A DNA stretch of 64,000 nt from Elusimicrobiota bacterium (GTDB lineage: Bacteria > Elusimicrobiota > Elusimicrobia > FEN-1173), in the NCBI GenBank assembly GCA_016722575.1, contig JADKIY010000006.1:124001-188000 (forward strand), written 5' to 3'. The translations under genes and the position numbers were made by a program. Positions 50,339 to 59,022 of this stretch are shown in pieces. How positions within the stretch are numbered: the stretch's first letter is position 1; each line of letters starts with the position of its first letter. The notes below the pieces were generated by a model. It was not told where the DNA came from and made no database searches. It was given only the letters and a program-made list of their open reading frames with translations.

Positions 50339-51010
50339 TTGTTGTCCGCCCAATCCCATTGGAAACGTTTCCACGTCGTCTTTTTCGCGGTCGCCGGATT
50401 CCTGGCGACGGCCGGGGCCCCCTTGCGGTCCCTCGAGATTCCCTTGAAACGGGGCACCAACCAGGCGACCCGCGTCGGTTTCGTGGACATGGACAAGATT
50501 TTCCGGGAATATCCGGAAACCCAGAAGGCCCGGGCGGATTACTACAAGGCTCTGGAAAAACGGCGTTCCGAATTGGCGTCCCGGGAAAAGGAATTGGCTT
50601 CCTTGGACGGACCCGGCCCCGTGGGCGGGACCTCGACGCCCCCGGCGGTGTCCACCGGATTGTTCTCCTTGCCCCTGGAATTGACCCCGCCCGCGGCTTC
50701 CACGGGGACGGCCGCGGTCGCCCCGCCCGCTCCTCCGGATCCGGAGGAACGGGAAGCGGAACGACGCCAAAAGCGCGAGGAGATCGCCGCGGCCCGGGCC
50801 TCGGCCGCTCGGGAGTTGAAGGAACTCGAAGAAAAGAAATCGGTTCAGATTTTGGGCGCTTTGTACAAAACCCTCGTGCAGTTGGCCCAGGAAAAGGGCG
50901 TTGATCTGGTGGTTGATAAATCGGCCATTCTCTACGGCCAAAGCGCCATCGATTTGACGGAACCCTTGGCCCGGCGTTTGCGGGGGCTTCCGGACGACGG
51001 AAAACCTTGA
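50339..51010 (+). CDS. Skp/OmpH-family periplasmic chaperone-like protein
   Basis: A 223-residue protein with a signal peptide (about 1-31) and the Skp/OmpH opening RVGFVDMDKIFREYPE, then a helical arm (60-90). A Pro/Ala/Thr-rich insert of about 45 residues (91-135) sits where Skp has the tip of its tentacle, then the return helix (135-170) and the closing strand VDLVVDKSAILYG. Skp binds unfolded outer-membrane proteins on their way to BamA, and the position after bamA fits. The start is TTG, at 50339 or 50342, both behind GGAGG. Confidence 0.8.
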   Translation: MLSAQSHWKRFHVVFFAVAGFLATAGAPLRSLEIPLKRGTNQATRVGFVDMDKIFREYPETQKARADYYKALEKRRSELASREKELASLDGPGPVGGTSTPPAVSTGLFSLPLELTPPAASTGTAAVAPPAPPDPEEREAERRQKREEIAAARASAARELKELEEKKSVQILGALYKTLVQLAQEKGVDLVVDKSAILYGQSAIDLTEPLARRLRGLPDDGKP

Positions 51011-51020
51011 GGATCCTCAC

Positions 51021-52043
51021 GTGAAACTAACGGTATCGCAAATAGCGGAATTGACGGGCGGGGCGGTTCGCGGCGACGGGGCCACGGTCATCGAGGGCGC
51101 GGCCGGGTTGGGCGAAGCCACGGCCCGGGACATCACTTTTCTGGGGAACGCCAAATACCGGTCCCAATTGGAAACGACCAAAGCCGGGGCGGTCCTGGTG
51201 TCCCCGGATGTGGAGACGGGCTCGCTTCCGGCCGTCGTCGTCAAGAACCCCCCCTACGGTTGGGCCCGGGTCTTGGAGGTTTTGGAAAAAGACCGCACCC
51301 GGCGACCGGCGGGCGTCCATCCGACGGCCCAGGTGGCTCCGACCGCCCGGGTGGGGAAAAACGTGACCATCGGCGCCTTTACCGTGGTGGAAGAGGGCGC
51401 GGTGATCGGCGACAACAGCGTGTTGTATGCCCACGTCTACGTGGGGTTCGACGTCCGCATCGGCCGCGACTGCCTGATCTACCCCCGGGCGACCTTGCGC
51501 GAACGGGTGACCCTGGGCGACCGGGTGATCCTTCAGCCCGGCGCCGTCATCGGTTGCGACGGGTTCGGTTTTACCGTTCACGAAGGCAAACACTACAAGA
51601 TCCCCCAGGTGGGAACGGTGGAGATCGGCGACGACGTGGAAATCCAGGCCAACACGACGATCGACCGCGCGGCGGTGGGCGTGACCAAAATCGGCCGGGG
51701 CACCAAGATCGACAACTTGGTGCAAATCGCCCACAACACGGAGATCGGGGAGCACTGTCTGATCGTCGCTTTGACCGGCATCGCCGGGTCCGTTAAAATC
51801 GGCCGCTACGTCACCCTGGCCGCCCAGGTCGGCGTCGCGGGGCACCTCAGCATCGCCGACGGGGTGATCGTCGCGGCCCGGGGCGGCGTGACCCAGTCCC
51901 TTAAAACCCCCAAAGAAGTCCTCTGGGGTCTTCCCGCCCAGCCGATCCGCGACGAGCTGAAATGTCAGGCCGCCCTCCGCCGTCTTCCGGCCGTGTTGGA
52001 GGAATGGCGCGAATTCAAAAAGAAGGGGAATCCGCCCGCGTGA
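51021..52043 (+). CDS. lpxD: UDP-3-O-(3-hydroxyacyl)glucosamine N-acyltransferase
   Basis: A 340-residue enzyme for the third step of lipid A synthesis: N-acylation of UDP-3-O-acylglucosamine from acyl-ACP. It has the N-terminal uridine-binding domain (1-100), a left-handed beta helix of hexapeptide repeats (110-290), the catalytic His in LVQIAHNTEIG and a C-terminal helix. The first gene of the lpx run, ten bases after ompH; its stop overlaps lpxC. Confidence 0.95.
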   Translation: MKLTVSQIAELTGGAVRGDGATVIEGAAGLGEATARDITFLGNAKYRSQLETTKAGAVLVSPDVETGSLPAVVVKNPPYGWARVLEVLEKDRTRRPAGVHPTAQVAPTARVGKNVTIGAFTVVEEGAVIGDNSVLYAHVYVGFDVRIGRDCLIYPRATLRERVTLGDRVILQPGAVIGCDGFGFTVHEGKHYKIPQVGTVEIGDDVEIQANTTIDRAAVGVTKIGRGTKIDNLVQIAHNTEIGEHCLIVALTGIAGSVKIGRYVTLAAQVGVAGHLSIADGVIVAARGGVTQSLKTPKEVLWGLPAQPIRDELKCQAALRRLPAVLEEWREFKKKGNPPA

Positions 52044-52945
52044 AACTCTTTTCCACCGGGGAACGCCAACGCACCATCGCCCGCGAGGCGGTGTACAAAG
52101 GCGTCGGCCTCCACACCGGCAACAAATGCCATTTGATTTTTAAACCCGCCCCGGCGGGGCACGGCGTCGTTTTTGTCCGCACGGACCTTCCCGGGAAACC
52201 CCGCCTGCCCGCCCACCACTCCATCGTTTCCAGCGTCGTGCGCGGCACCACCTTGAGCCTCGACGGGGAAAAGAACCACGAAGCCCGGGTGCACACCGTC
52301 GAACACGTGTTGTCGGCGCTCTACGGCTTGGGCATCGACAACGCCGTGATTGAAGTGAACGCCAACGAACCGCCCGTGGCCGACGGCAGCGCCCGGCCTT
52401 TTTGGGACGCCTTGGACGCCGCCGGCGTGACGGAGCTGTCCGAGCTCCGGACGTTCTTTCAGCCGGACCCCTTGGATTACGCGGCCGGCGAAACCCATTA
52501 CCAAGTCGAACCGGCCGACGAGTTGATCATCGAAACGAGCATCCATTTCAAACACCCGCTCATCGGCGAGCAGAGCCGGGAATTCACCGTGACGCGCGAA
52601 TCCTACCTGAACGAGATTTCCCGGGCCCGGACCTTTTGTTTCGATTTCGAAGTCGAGGCGTTGAAGCGGCAGGGTTTGGCCCGGGGCGGGTCCCTGGACA
52701 ACGCGGTCGTGGTCGGCATGGACCGCATCCACAACAAGGAAAAATCCCTCCGCTATCCCGACGAATTCGTTCGGCACAAAACGCTCGACTTGATCGGCGA
52801 CCTCTTTTTGCTGGGCGCGCCCCTGAAGGCGCGCATCAAAGCCCACCGCGTGGGCCACGGACACAACGTCAATTTGGTCAAAAAATTGGCGGCGCAGATG
52901 ACCGGCGAAGCGCCGTCCCAGACCGCCGTCACGTCGAATCACTGA
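52040..52945 (+). CDS. lpxC: UDP-3-O-acyl-N-acetylglucosamine deacetylase
   Basis: A 301-residue zinc amidase for the committed step of lipid A synthesis. The zinc ligands are recognisable in TVEHVLSAL and in HKTLDLIGD (His and Asp), with the catalytic His in HRVGHGHN. The GTG start overlaps the lpxD stop (GTGA); an earlier ATG in frame would run through lpxD. It is a free-standing LpxC, not the LpxC-FabZ fusion seen in Bacteroidota, although fabZ follows directly. Confidence 0.95.
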   Translation: MKLFSTGERQRTIAREAVYKGVGLHTGNKCHLIFKPAPAGHGVVFVRTDLPGKPRLPAHHSIVSSVVRGTTLSLDGEKNHEARVHTVEHVLSALYGLGIDNAVIEVNANEPPVADGSARPFWDALDAAGVTELSELRTFFQPDPLDYAAGETHYQVEPADELIIETSIHFKHPLIGEQSREFTVTRESYLNEISRARTFCFDFEVEALKRQGLARGGSLDNAVVVGMDRIHNKEKSLRYPDEFVRHKTLDLIGDLFLLGAPLKARIKAHRVGHGHNVNLVKKLAAQMTGEAPSQTAVTSNH

Positions 52946-52970
52946 TTTAAATCCCGGAGGACTCTTTCCC

Positions 52971-53429
52971 ATGGACAACGTCGCGCCCCGCACCCTCACC
53001 ACCGTCGAAATTATGGGGGCCATCCCCCACCGCTACCCGATCCTCATGATCGACACGGCGACGATCACCGAACCCGAGAAGAAAATCACGGGCTTCAAAT
53101 CCGTTTCCGCCAACGAGCCGTTTTTTCAGGGGCATTTCCCCGGGCGTCCCATCATGCCGGGCGTCCTCATTGTGGAAGCCATGGCCCAGTCGGCTTGCGT
53201 GCTCTTTTTGTCGAAACCCGAACTCAAGGACAAGTTGGCGTTCTTTATGGGGATCGACAAGGTCAAGTTTCGCAAGCCCGTCGTGCCCGGCGATCAACTC
53301 GAACTTCGGGTGGAAGTGCTGCGGGGCGGCCGGGTGGGCAAATGCCGCGGCGAAGCCTTCGTGAAGAACGAAATCGTGACCGAAGCGGAATTCATGTTCG
53401 CGATCGTCGATAAACAGGAAGCCAAATGA
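52971..53429 (+). CDS. fabZ: 3-hydroxyacyl-ACP dehydratase FabZ
   Basis: A 152-residue hot-dog-fold dehydratase of fatty acid elongation. The catalytic His is in HFPGRPIMPGVLIVEAMAQ, which also contains the Glu (E in VEAMAQ), and the N-terminal PHRYPILMIDT is standard. It competes with LpxA/LpxD for 3-hydroxyacyl-ACP, which explains its usual place among lpx genes. GGAGG lies ten bases before the ATG. It overlaps lpxA by four bases. Confidence 0.95.
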   Translation: MDNVAPRTLTTVEIMGAIPHRYPILMIDTATITEPEKKITGFKSVSANEPFFQGHFPGRPIMPGVLIVEAMAQSACVLFLSKPELKDKLAFFMGIDKVKFRKPVVPGDQLELRVEVLRGGRVGKCRGEAFVKNEIVTEAEFMFAIVDKQEAK

Positions 53430-54271
53430 ACTCCCCCGCCGGCGACCCGTCCTCCGCCGGGATCCATCCCACGGCCGTCGTCCACCCCTCCGCCAAGATC
53501 GGCGCGGGGGTCAAAATCGATCCCTACGCGGTCATCGGTCCCGACGTCGAGTTGGGGCGCGGAACCTGGGTGGGCGCCCACGCGGTGGTGGAATTCGCCA
53601 CCGTCGGCGAGGAATGCCGACTGCACCCCCATTCCTTCGTGGGCACCGAGCCCCAGGACCTTAAATTCAAAGGCGAGAAAACCCGGGCCCGGGTGGGCGC
53701 CCGCACCACGGTGCGGGAATGCGTGACGATCCACCGGGGCACCGCCGCGGCGGGCGAAACCGTGGTCGGGTCCAACTGTCTTTTGATGGCCTATTGCCAC
53801 GTGGCCCACGACGCGATCTTGGCCGACGGCGTCATCATGGCCAACGCGGCCACCCTGGCCGGCCACGTGGAAGTGGGCCCCGGGGCCTTCATCGGCGGCC
53901 TGGTGGGCGTTCACCAATTCGCCCGCATCGGCGCCGGCGCCATGATCGGCGCCGGGTCCATGGTGCCCGCCGACGTCGCCCCCTTTTGCATGGTGCAGGG
54001 CGACCGGGCCAAGATCGTCGGTTTGAACGTGGTCGGCCTGCGCCGCCGGGGGACCTCCCGGGACGCTTTGTCCGCCATTAAAACCGCCTACCGGACGGTT
54101 TTCGGCATGGGATTGCCCCTGGCCGAGGCCATCGCCGCCATTGAAAAAACGGAGCGGCCGGCCGAAGTCCAGGTGTTTCTGGAGTTCCTGAAAAAAACCT
54201 CCCACCGGGGCCTCTGCCGCCCGGCGCCCAAATCGGCCGACGGCGAGGACGCCACGGAAGGGTTCTTCTGA
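53426..54271 (+). CDS. lpxA: UDP-N-acetylglucosamine O-acyltransferase
   Basis: A 281-residue acyltransferase for the first step of lipid A synthesis. Hexapeptide repeats form the beta helix (about 10-200), the catalytic His is in LMAYCHVAHDAIL, and the C-terminal helices follow (VGLNVVGLRRRG, which is the normal family segment). The N-terminus has an extra 8-10 residues. Whether it acts on UDP-GlcNAc or the 3-amino analogue cannot be judged by eye. Confidence 0.95.
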   Translation: MNSPAGDPSSAGIHPTAVVHPSAKIGAGVKIDPYAVIGPDVELGRGTWVGAHAVVEFATVGEECRLHPHSFVGTEPQDLKFKGEKTRARVGARTTVRECVTIHRGTAAAGETVVGSNCLLMAYCHVAHDAILADGVIMANAATLAGHVEVGPGAFIGGLVGVHQFARIGAGAMIGAGSMVPADVAPFCMVQGDRAKIVGLNVVGLRRRGTSRDALSAIKTAYRTVFGMGLPLAEAIAAIEKTERPAEVQVFLEFLKKTSHRGLCRPAPKSADGEDATEGFF

Positions 54272-54293
54272 ACCGCCGGGCCGCCCCGCTCCC

Positions 54294-55100
54294 CTGAACC
54301 CCCTCGGTCTCATCGCCGGGAACGGCCAATTCCCGCTGCTGGTCGCGCGGGAAGCCCGGCGACGGGGACGCCCCGTGGTGGTCGCCGCCATCGAGGGCGA
54401 AACCGACCCGTCCCTGGAATCCCTGGTCGATCAATTTCACTGGCTCAAGCTGGGCCAGATCAAAAAAACCCTTCGGGTGTTTCGGGACGCGGGCGCCGAC
54501 GAAGCCGTCATGGCCGGACAGGTCAAGCACGTGAGCGTCTTCGACCTCCGCCACCTGGACGCCACGGCCATCAAGCTCATCGCCACCCTGCCGGACAAGA
54601 AAACCGACACGATTTTGGGCGCCGTGGCGGACGAGTTCGCCAAGCACGGCGTCCGGTTCCTCTCGTCGACGGTCTACCTGGCGGATCAATTGGCGCCGGC
54701 GGGCGTTTTGACCCGGGCGAACCCTTCGAGCGACCAAAAAAAAGACATCGCCTTCGGGCTTCGGACGGCGAAGGCCGTGGCCGGACTGGATTTGGGCCAG
54801 TCGGTCTGCGTGAAAGATCAAGCCGTCCTGGCGGTCGAGGCCATCGAAGGCACCGACGCCTGCGTCCGCCGGGCGGGCGAGCACGCCGCCGGATTCACTC
54901 TGGCCAAAGTCGCCAAGCCGCGGCAGGACCTTCGGTTCGACGTGCCCGTGGTCGGCCTCGGCACCGTGGAGGCCCTGGGGGCCGCCCGGGGGGCGGTCTT
55001 GGCGGTGGAGGCGGGAAAAACCCTGTTTTTCGACCGGGAAGAATTTTTGAAGCGGGCCGACGCCGCGGGCCTCGTGGTGGTCGGCGTGAAGGAAGTTTAA
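54294..55100 (+). CDS. lpxI: UDP-2,3-diacylglucosamine pyrophosphatase LpxI
   Basis: A 268-residue LpxI (DUF1009) enzyme that cleaves UDP-2,3-diacylglucosamine to lipid X, in place of LpxH. The family opening GLIAGNGQFPLLVAREARRRG, split as GLIAGNGQFP and LLVAREARRRG, lies upstream of the first conventional start (GTG, 54375). Between the lpxA stop and that motif the only usable codon is CTG at 54294, so initiation there is inferred. The C-terminal catalytic segment includes KVAKPRQDLRFDVPVVG. No Shine-Dalgarno is visible, so re-initiation after lpxA is likely. Confidence 0.85.
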   Translation: MNPLGLIAGNGQFPLLVAREARRRGRPVVVAAIEGETDPSLESLVDQFHWLKLGQIKKTLRVFRDAGADEAVMAGQVKHVSVFDLRHLDATAIKLIATLPDKKTDTILGAVADEFAKHGVRFLSSTVYLADQLAPAGVLTRANPSSDQKKDIAFGLRTAKAVAGLDLGQSVCVKDQAVLAVEAIEGTDACVRRAGEHAAGFTLAKVAKPRQDLRFDVPVVGLGTVEALGAARGAVLAVEAGKTLFFDREEFLKRADAAGLVVVGVKEV

Positions 55101-56095
55101 ATGGGATTGTTTTCCTCCAAGAAACCGGCGGTTGTGGAGCCGACCGTGTCCGAAGCGGACCGGGTGTCCGTGGGCGTGGTCGGCGTCGGCAACATGGGCC
55201 GCCACCACGCGCGGCTGCTCTCCGGTTTGCCCGCCGCCCGTTTGGTGGGCGTGGCTGACCCGGATTTGGCCCGCGCCCGGGCCCTGGCGGCCGAGCACGG
55301 CACCCAGGCCTTTGCCCGGGCCGAGGATTTTCCCGCCGATACCCGGGCGGTGGTTGTTGCCGCTCCCACGCCGACCCATTTTCCCTGGCGAAGTCGTTCT
55401 TGAACCGCGGTTGGCATTGCTTTATTGAAAAACCGCTCACCGAACGGGTGGAGGACGCCGAGGAGATCATCGAACTGGCCCGGCAGAAGAATTTGGTTCT
55501 GCAAGTGGGCCACATCGAACGGTTCAACCCCGCGGTGGTGGAAATGGCCCGGCAGGCCAAGGATCCCCTTTTTATCGAAGCCTCCCGCCTGGGCCCCTTC
55601 GACCCCCGGGTGGCCCACGTGGGGGTCGTGTTGGACTTGATGATCCACGACATCGACATCGTCCTCGCCCTGGCCCAGGACAAAGTTGTCCGCCTGGACG
55701 CCGTGGGGGGGCGCGTGCTTTCCGCCCACGAGGACATCGTGAAAGCCACCCTGTTTTTCTCCCGGGGCTGCCGGGCGGATATTTCGGCCAGCCGGGTCAG
55801 CCTCAAAAAATTCCGAAAGATCCGGGTTTTCCAAAAGGACGCCTACCTGTCGCTGGATTACTCCGAGCGGAGCCTTAAAATCTACCGGAAGAAAAAAGAC
55901 GAAATCAAAAGCCTTTTGGACATCGCGGTGCAGCGGCCGCGGTTGGAAAAGAAAGACCCCTTGGAATCGGAGCTCCGCCATTTCCTTCAGTGCGTGCGGG
56001 AAGGCAAGGCGCCGCTCGTGAGCGGGTCCCACGGGCGGGACGCCCTGGAGCTGGCCCTCGAAATCCGCCGTTCCCTGCGGTTGCATTCTCTTTAA
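55101..56095 (+). CDS. Gfo/Idh/MocA-family oxidoreductase, interrupted by a frameshift
   Basis: An NAD(P)-dependent sugar oxidoreductase in two frames. The first (55101-55403) holds the Rossmann motif VGVGNMGRHHARLL and ends early at a TGA after APTPTHFP. The second (to 56095) resumes with NRGWHCFIEKPL, the normal continuation, including the EKP catalytic lysine motif and VGHIERFNP. One missing C near 55383 (CCC where the frame needs CCCC) restores a single protein of about 331 residues. It lies between lpxI and lpxB, where such genes are frequent; a GnnA-like UDP-GlcNAc 3-dehydrogenase is one possibility. It may be an assembly error or a recent mutation. Confidence 0.8.
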
Positions 56096-57229
56096 ATGGC
56101 CCGCGTTCTCTTTGTGGCGGGGGACCCCTCGGGGGACGAGCGGGCGGCCGAAGTGGCCCGGGAACTGAAAACCCTCTGGCCGGGCGTCGAGGTGTCCGCT
56201 CTGGGCGGGCCCGCCCTGCGGGCCGTGGCCGATCGATTTCTGCTGGATCTGGTGGCCGAAAGCGTCATGGGGTTTTTGGAGCCGCTCAAAAAAATTCCGC
56301 GCTTCGCCAAAATCCTGGAAGGCACTCTCCGCCCGTTTTTGAAGGACGGGTCGCCGGACGTGGTGGTGCCGACGGATTTTTACGGGTTCAACCGCTTTGT
56401 GGCCCGGGCCGCCAAGGACGCGGGCCGACGGGTGGTTTATTACGTGAGCCCTCAGGTGTGGGCCAGCCGCCCGGGGCGGGTGGGGATTTTGAAAAGCGTG
56501 ATCGACCGGATGCTTGTGCTTTTTCCCTTCGAAGAAAAGATCTACCGCGACGCCGGGGTGCCCGTCACTTTTGTCGGCCATCCCCTGTTGGACGCGGTGC
56601 CCGAACCCGACGCCAACCCGCCCCTCCGCGTGGAGCCCGTGATCGGGCTTCTCCCCGGGAGCCGCCCGTCGGAAGTGCGGCGCCACCTGCCGCTTTTCCT
56701 GGCCGCGGCGGACCGCCTGGCCGCCCGGCGGCCCGGCCTTCGGTTCGTGCTTTTCGCCGCCCCGAACCTTCCCAACGATTTTTACGACGGTTTTTTAAGC
56801 GGCCGGGCGAAGCGACCCTATTTGATGGAATTGGTGCGGGATGAAAAATACCAATGGCGGGCCGGGCTCGACCTCGCCCTCACCTGTTCCGGCACCGCCA
56901 CATTGGAAAACGCGCTCCTGGGCCTCCCCATGGTCGTGGTTTACAAAACCTCCTGGGTGACCTACGCCCTGGCCCGGGCCCTGGTCAAAGTTCGGCACAT
57001 CGCCATGCCCAACGTCCTCGCCGACCGGGAAATCGTGCCCGAAAAAATACAATCGGCCGCGACCCCGGACGCCCTGGCCGCGGAAGCGGAGAAAATTATG
57101 AACGACGCCTCCCACCGACGGCGCATGCGCCGGGATCTCCTGGCTCTTCGGGTTTCCCTGGGCGGCGCCGGCGCGGCCCGCCGGGCCGCCGAGGCCATCA
57201 AGGCCGAGGCGGAAAGGGCGCGGTCGTGA
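56096..57229 (+). CDS. lpxB: Lipid A disaccharide synthase
   Basis: A 377-residue GT19 glycosyltransferase that joins lipid X to UDP-2,3-diacylglucosamine. The N-terminal VAGDPSGDE corresponds to the family GEASGD motif. YYVSPQVWASRPGR, LLPGSRPSEVRRHLP and LTCSGTATLENALLG are all typical. The ATG directly follows the TAA of the oxidoreductase, and the stop overlaps msbA. Confidence 0.95.
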   Translation: MARVLFVAGDPSGDERAAEVARELKTLWPGVEVSALGGPALRAVADRFLLDLVAESVMGFLEPLKKIPRFAKILEGTLRPFLKDGSPDVVVPTDFYGFNRFVARAAKDAGRRVVYYVSPQVWASRPGRVGILKSVIDRMLVLFPFEEKIYRDAGVPVTFVGHPLLDAVPEPDANPPLRVEPVIGLLPGSRPSEVRRHLPLFLAAADRLAARRPGLRFVLFAAPNLPNDFYDGFLSGRAKRPYLMELVRDEKYQWRAGLDLALTCSGTATLENALLGLPMVVVYKTSWVTYALARALVKVRHIAMPNVLADREIVPEKIQSAATPDALAAEAEKIMNDASHRRRMRRDLLALRVSLGGAGAARRAAEAIKAEAERARS

Positions 57230-59022
57230 GCGGCATCAACGATTTGATCTCCAAGGGACCCCTGGTGGACGAGCGGACGGCCAAAGACCCTTCCGCCTCC
57301 CTCGTGGCCCGCCGCCTTCTGCCCTATTTCAAGCCCCACGGCCCCCGACTGGCGTTGGCTCTGGCCGCCATGGCGGGCGTGGCGGGTCTGACCGCGGGCG
57401 CCATGTGGATTTTAAAACAGGTGATCGACCGGGCCCTCCTGGACCGGGACCTCGCCATGCTGGCCGACACGGTCCTCCTGGTCCTCCTGCTCTATTTCGC
57501 CAAGGCGGCCCTCTCCTACGTGCACGATTACGTGACCGCCTACATCGGCCAGGCCATCGTCAAGCAGCTTCGGGACGAGGCCTACAACAACATTCACAAC
57601 CTCTCCCTGGATTTTTACACCGGAACCGATTCCGCCCGGGTCATCGCCCGGTTGACCAACGACGCCCAATTGGTTCAAAACGCCCTGACCAAAATTCCCA
57701 TCATGATCGTCCGGGACGGCCTCACGGTCGCGGCCCTCACCGGGTTCCTGTTTTACCTGCACTGGCGTTTTGCGTTGATCGCCTTCTCGTTGTTGCCGGT
57801 TTCGGGATACCTCATCGCCCGGTTCGGCAAAAGCCTGCGCAAGACGTCCCGCCAGGGCCAGGCCAAAATGTCGGACCTCTACACCTTGATTCAGGAAACC
57901 ATCGCGGGCGCGCCCGTCGTCAAGGCGTTTCAACGGGAGGATTACGAGAAGGCCCGTTTCGAAGCGGAGAACCGGGCCTACTTCAACATCTACATGCGGA
58001 ACGCCCGCGTCGAATCCCTTTCCAGCCCCGTGATGGAATTTTTGGGGGCCATCGGCATGGGCGTTATTTTGTGGTTCGGGGGAAAAGACGTGGTCAATCA
58101 CGTGTGGACCGCGGGCGCTTTTTTCGCCTTCATCGGGAGCGCCCTCTCCCTCTACCAGCCGGTCAAGAATTTTTCCCGGTCCAACGCGACGCTGCAGTTG
58201 GCCTTCGCCGGCGCCGAACGGATGTTTGAGTTGGTGGACGCCCGGCCCACCGTCGTGGAAAAACCGAACCCGACGGACCTGGCGCCTTTCGCGGACCGGA
58301 TCGACTTCGACCGGGTGTCCTTCGCCTACCGCCCGGACCAGCCCGTGCTGAAAGACATCCAGCTCACGGTCCGGCGGGGGGAAATCGTCGCCCTGGTCGG
58401 CCCTTCGGGTTCCGGAAAGACGACGCTTTCGGCCCTGTTGCTCCGCTTTTACGACCCCCGGTCCGGGGCCCTGCGCATCGACGGGGTGGACCTGCGGGAC
58501 GCGAGTTTTAAAAGTCTCCGCCGACAGATCGGTTTGGTCACCCAGGAAACGGTTCTTTTCAACGACACCATCCGCCACAACATCGCCTACGCGCGGGCCG
58601 ACGCCACCGAGGCGGAAATCATCGCCGCGGCCCAGGCCGCCAACGCCTGGGAATTCATCCGCGATAAACCGAAGGGGTTGGACACGATGATCGGCGAGCG
58701 GGGGGTTCTCCTATCCGGCGGTCAAAAACAGCGGCTGGCCCTGGCTCGCGCGATATTGAAAAACCCGCCCATTTTAGTTTTGGACGAAGCCACGAGCGCT
58801 TTGGACGCCCAATCCGAGAAACTGGTCCAGGAGGCCGTGGAACGGTTGATGAAAAATCGCACGGTTCTGGTGATCGCCCACCGGTTGGCGACGGTCAAAA
58901 ACGCGACGCGCATCGTGGTCCTAGAGCACGGCCAAATCGCCGAGACCGGAAGCCACGCCGAACTCCTGGCCAAAGACGGGATTTACCGGCGACTTTACGA
59001 ATTGCAGCTGCTCGAACGATGA
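57226..59022 (+). CDS. msbA: Lipid A export ATP-binding/permease protein MsbA
   Basis: A 598-residue ABC exporter half-transporter that flips core lipid A across the inner membrane. Six membrane helices (about 40-320) precede the nucleotide-binding domain: Walker A GPSGSGKTTLSAL, Q loop VTQETVLFND, signature LLSGGQKQRLALARAI and Walker B ILVLDEATSALD. The GTG start overlaps the lpxB stop. Position at the end of the lpx run supports a lipid A substrate over a drug. Confidence 0.92.
   Translation: MSGINDLISKGPLVDERTAKDPSASLVARRLLPYFKPHGPRLALALAAMAGVAGLTAGAMWILKQVIDRALLDRDLAMLADTVLLVLLLYFAKAALSYVHDYVTAYIGQAIVKQLRDEAYNNIHNLSLDFYTGTDSARVIARLTNDAQLVQNALTKIPIMIVRDGLTVAALTGFLFYLHWRFALIAFSLLPVSGYLIARFGKSLRKTSRQGQAKMSDLYTLIQETIAGAPVVKAFQREDYEKARFEAENRAYFNIYMRNARVESLSSPVMEFLGAIGMGVILWFGGKDVVNHVWTAGAFFAFIGSALSLYQPVKNFSRSNATLQLAFAGAERMFELVDARPTVVEKPNPTDLAPFADRIDFDRVSFAYRPDQPVLKDIQLTVRRGEIVALVGPSGSGKTTLSALLLRFYDPRSGALRIDGVDLRDASFKSLRRQIGLVTQETVLFNDTIRHNIAYARADATEAEIIAAAQAANAWEFIRDKPKGLDTMIGERGVLLSGGQKQRLALARAILKNPPILVLDEATSALDAQSEKLVQEAVERLMKNRTVLVIAHRLATVKNATRIVVLEHGQIAETGSHAELLAKDGIYRRLYELQLLER

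Noticed and set aside
47882..50941. A 1019-codon open frame antisense to bamA and ompH
   Set aside because: It crosses three gene boundaries on the other strand and shows no domain. Third-position GC bias explains its length.
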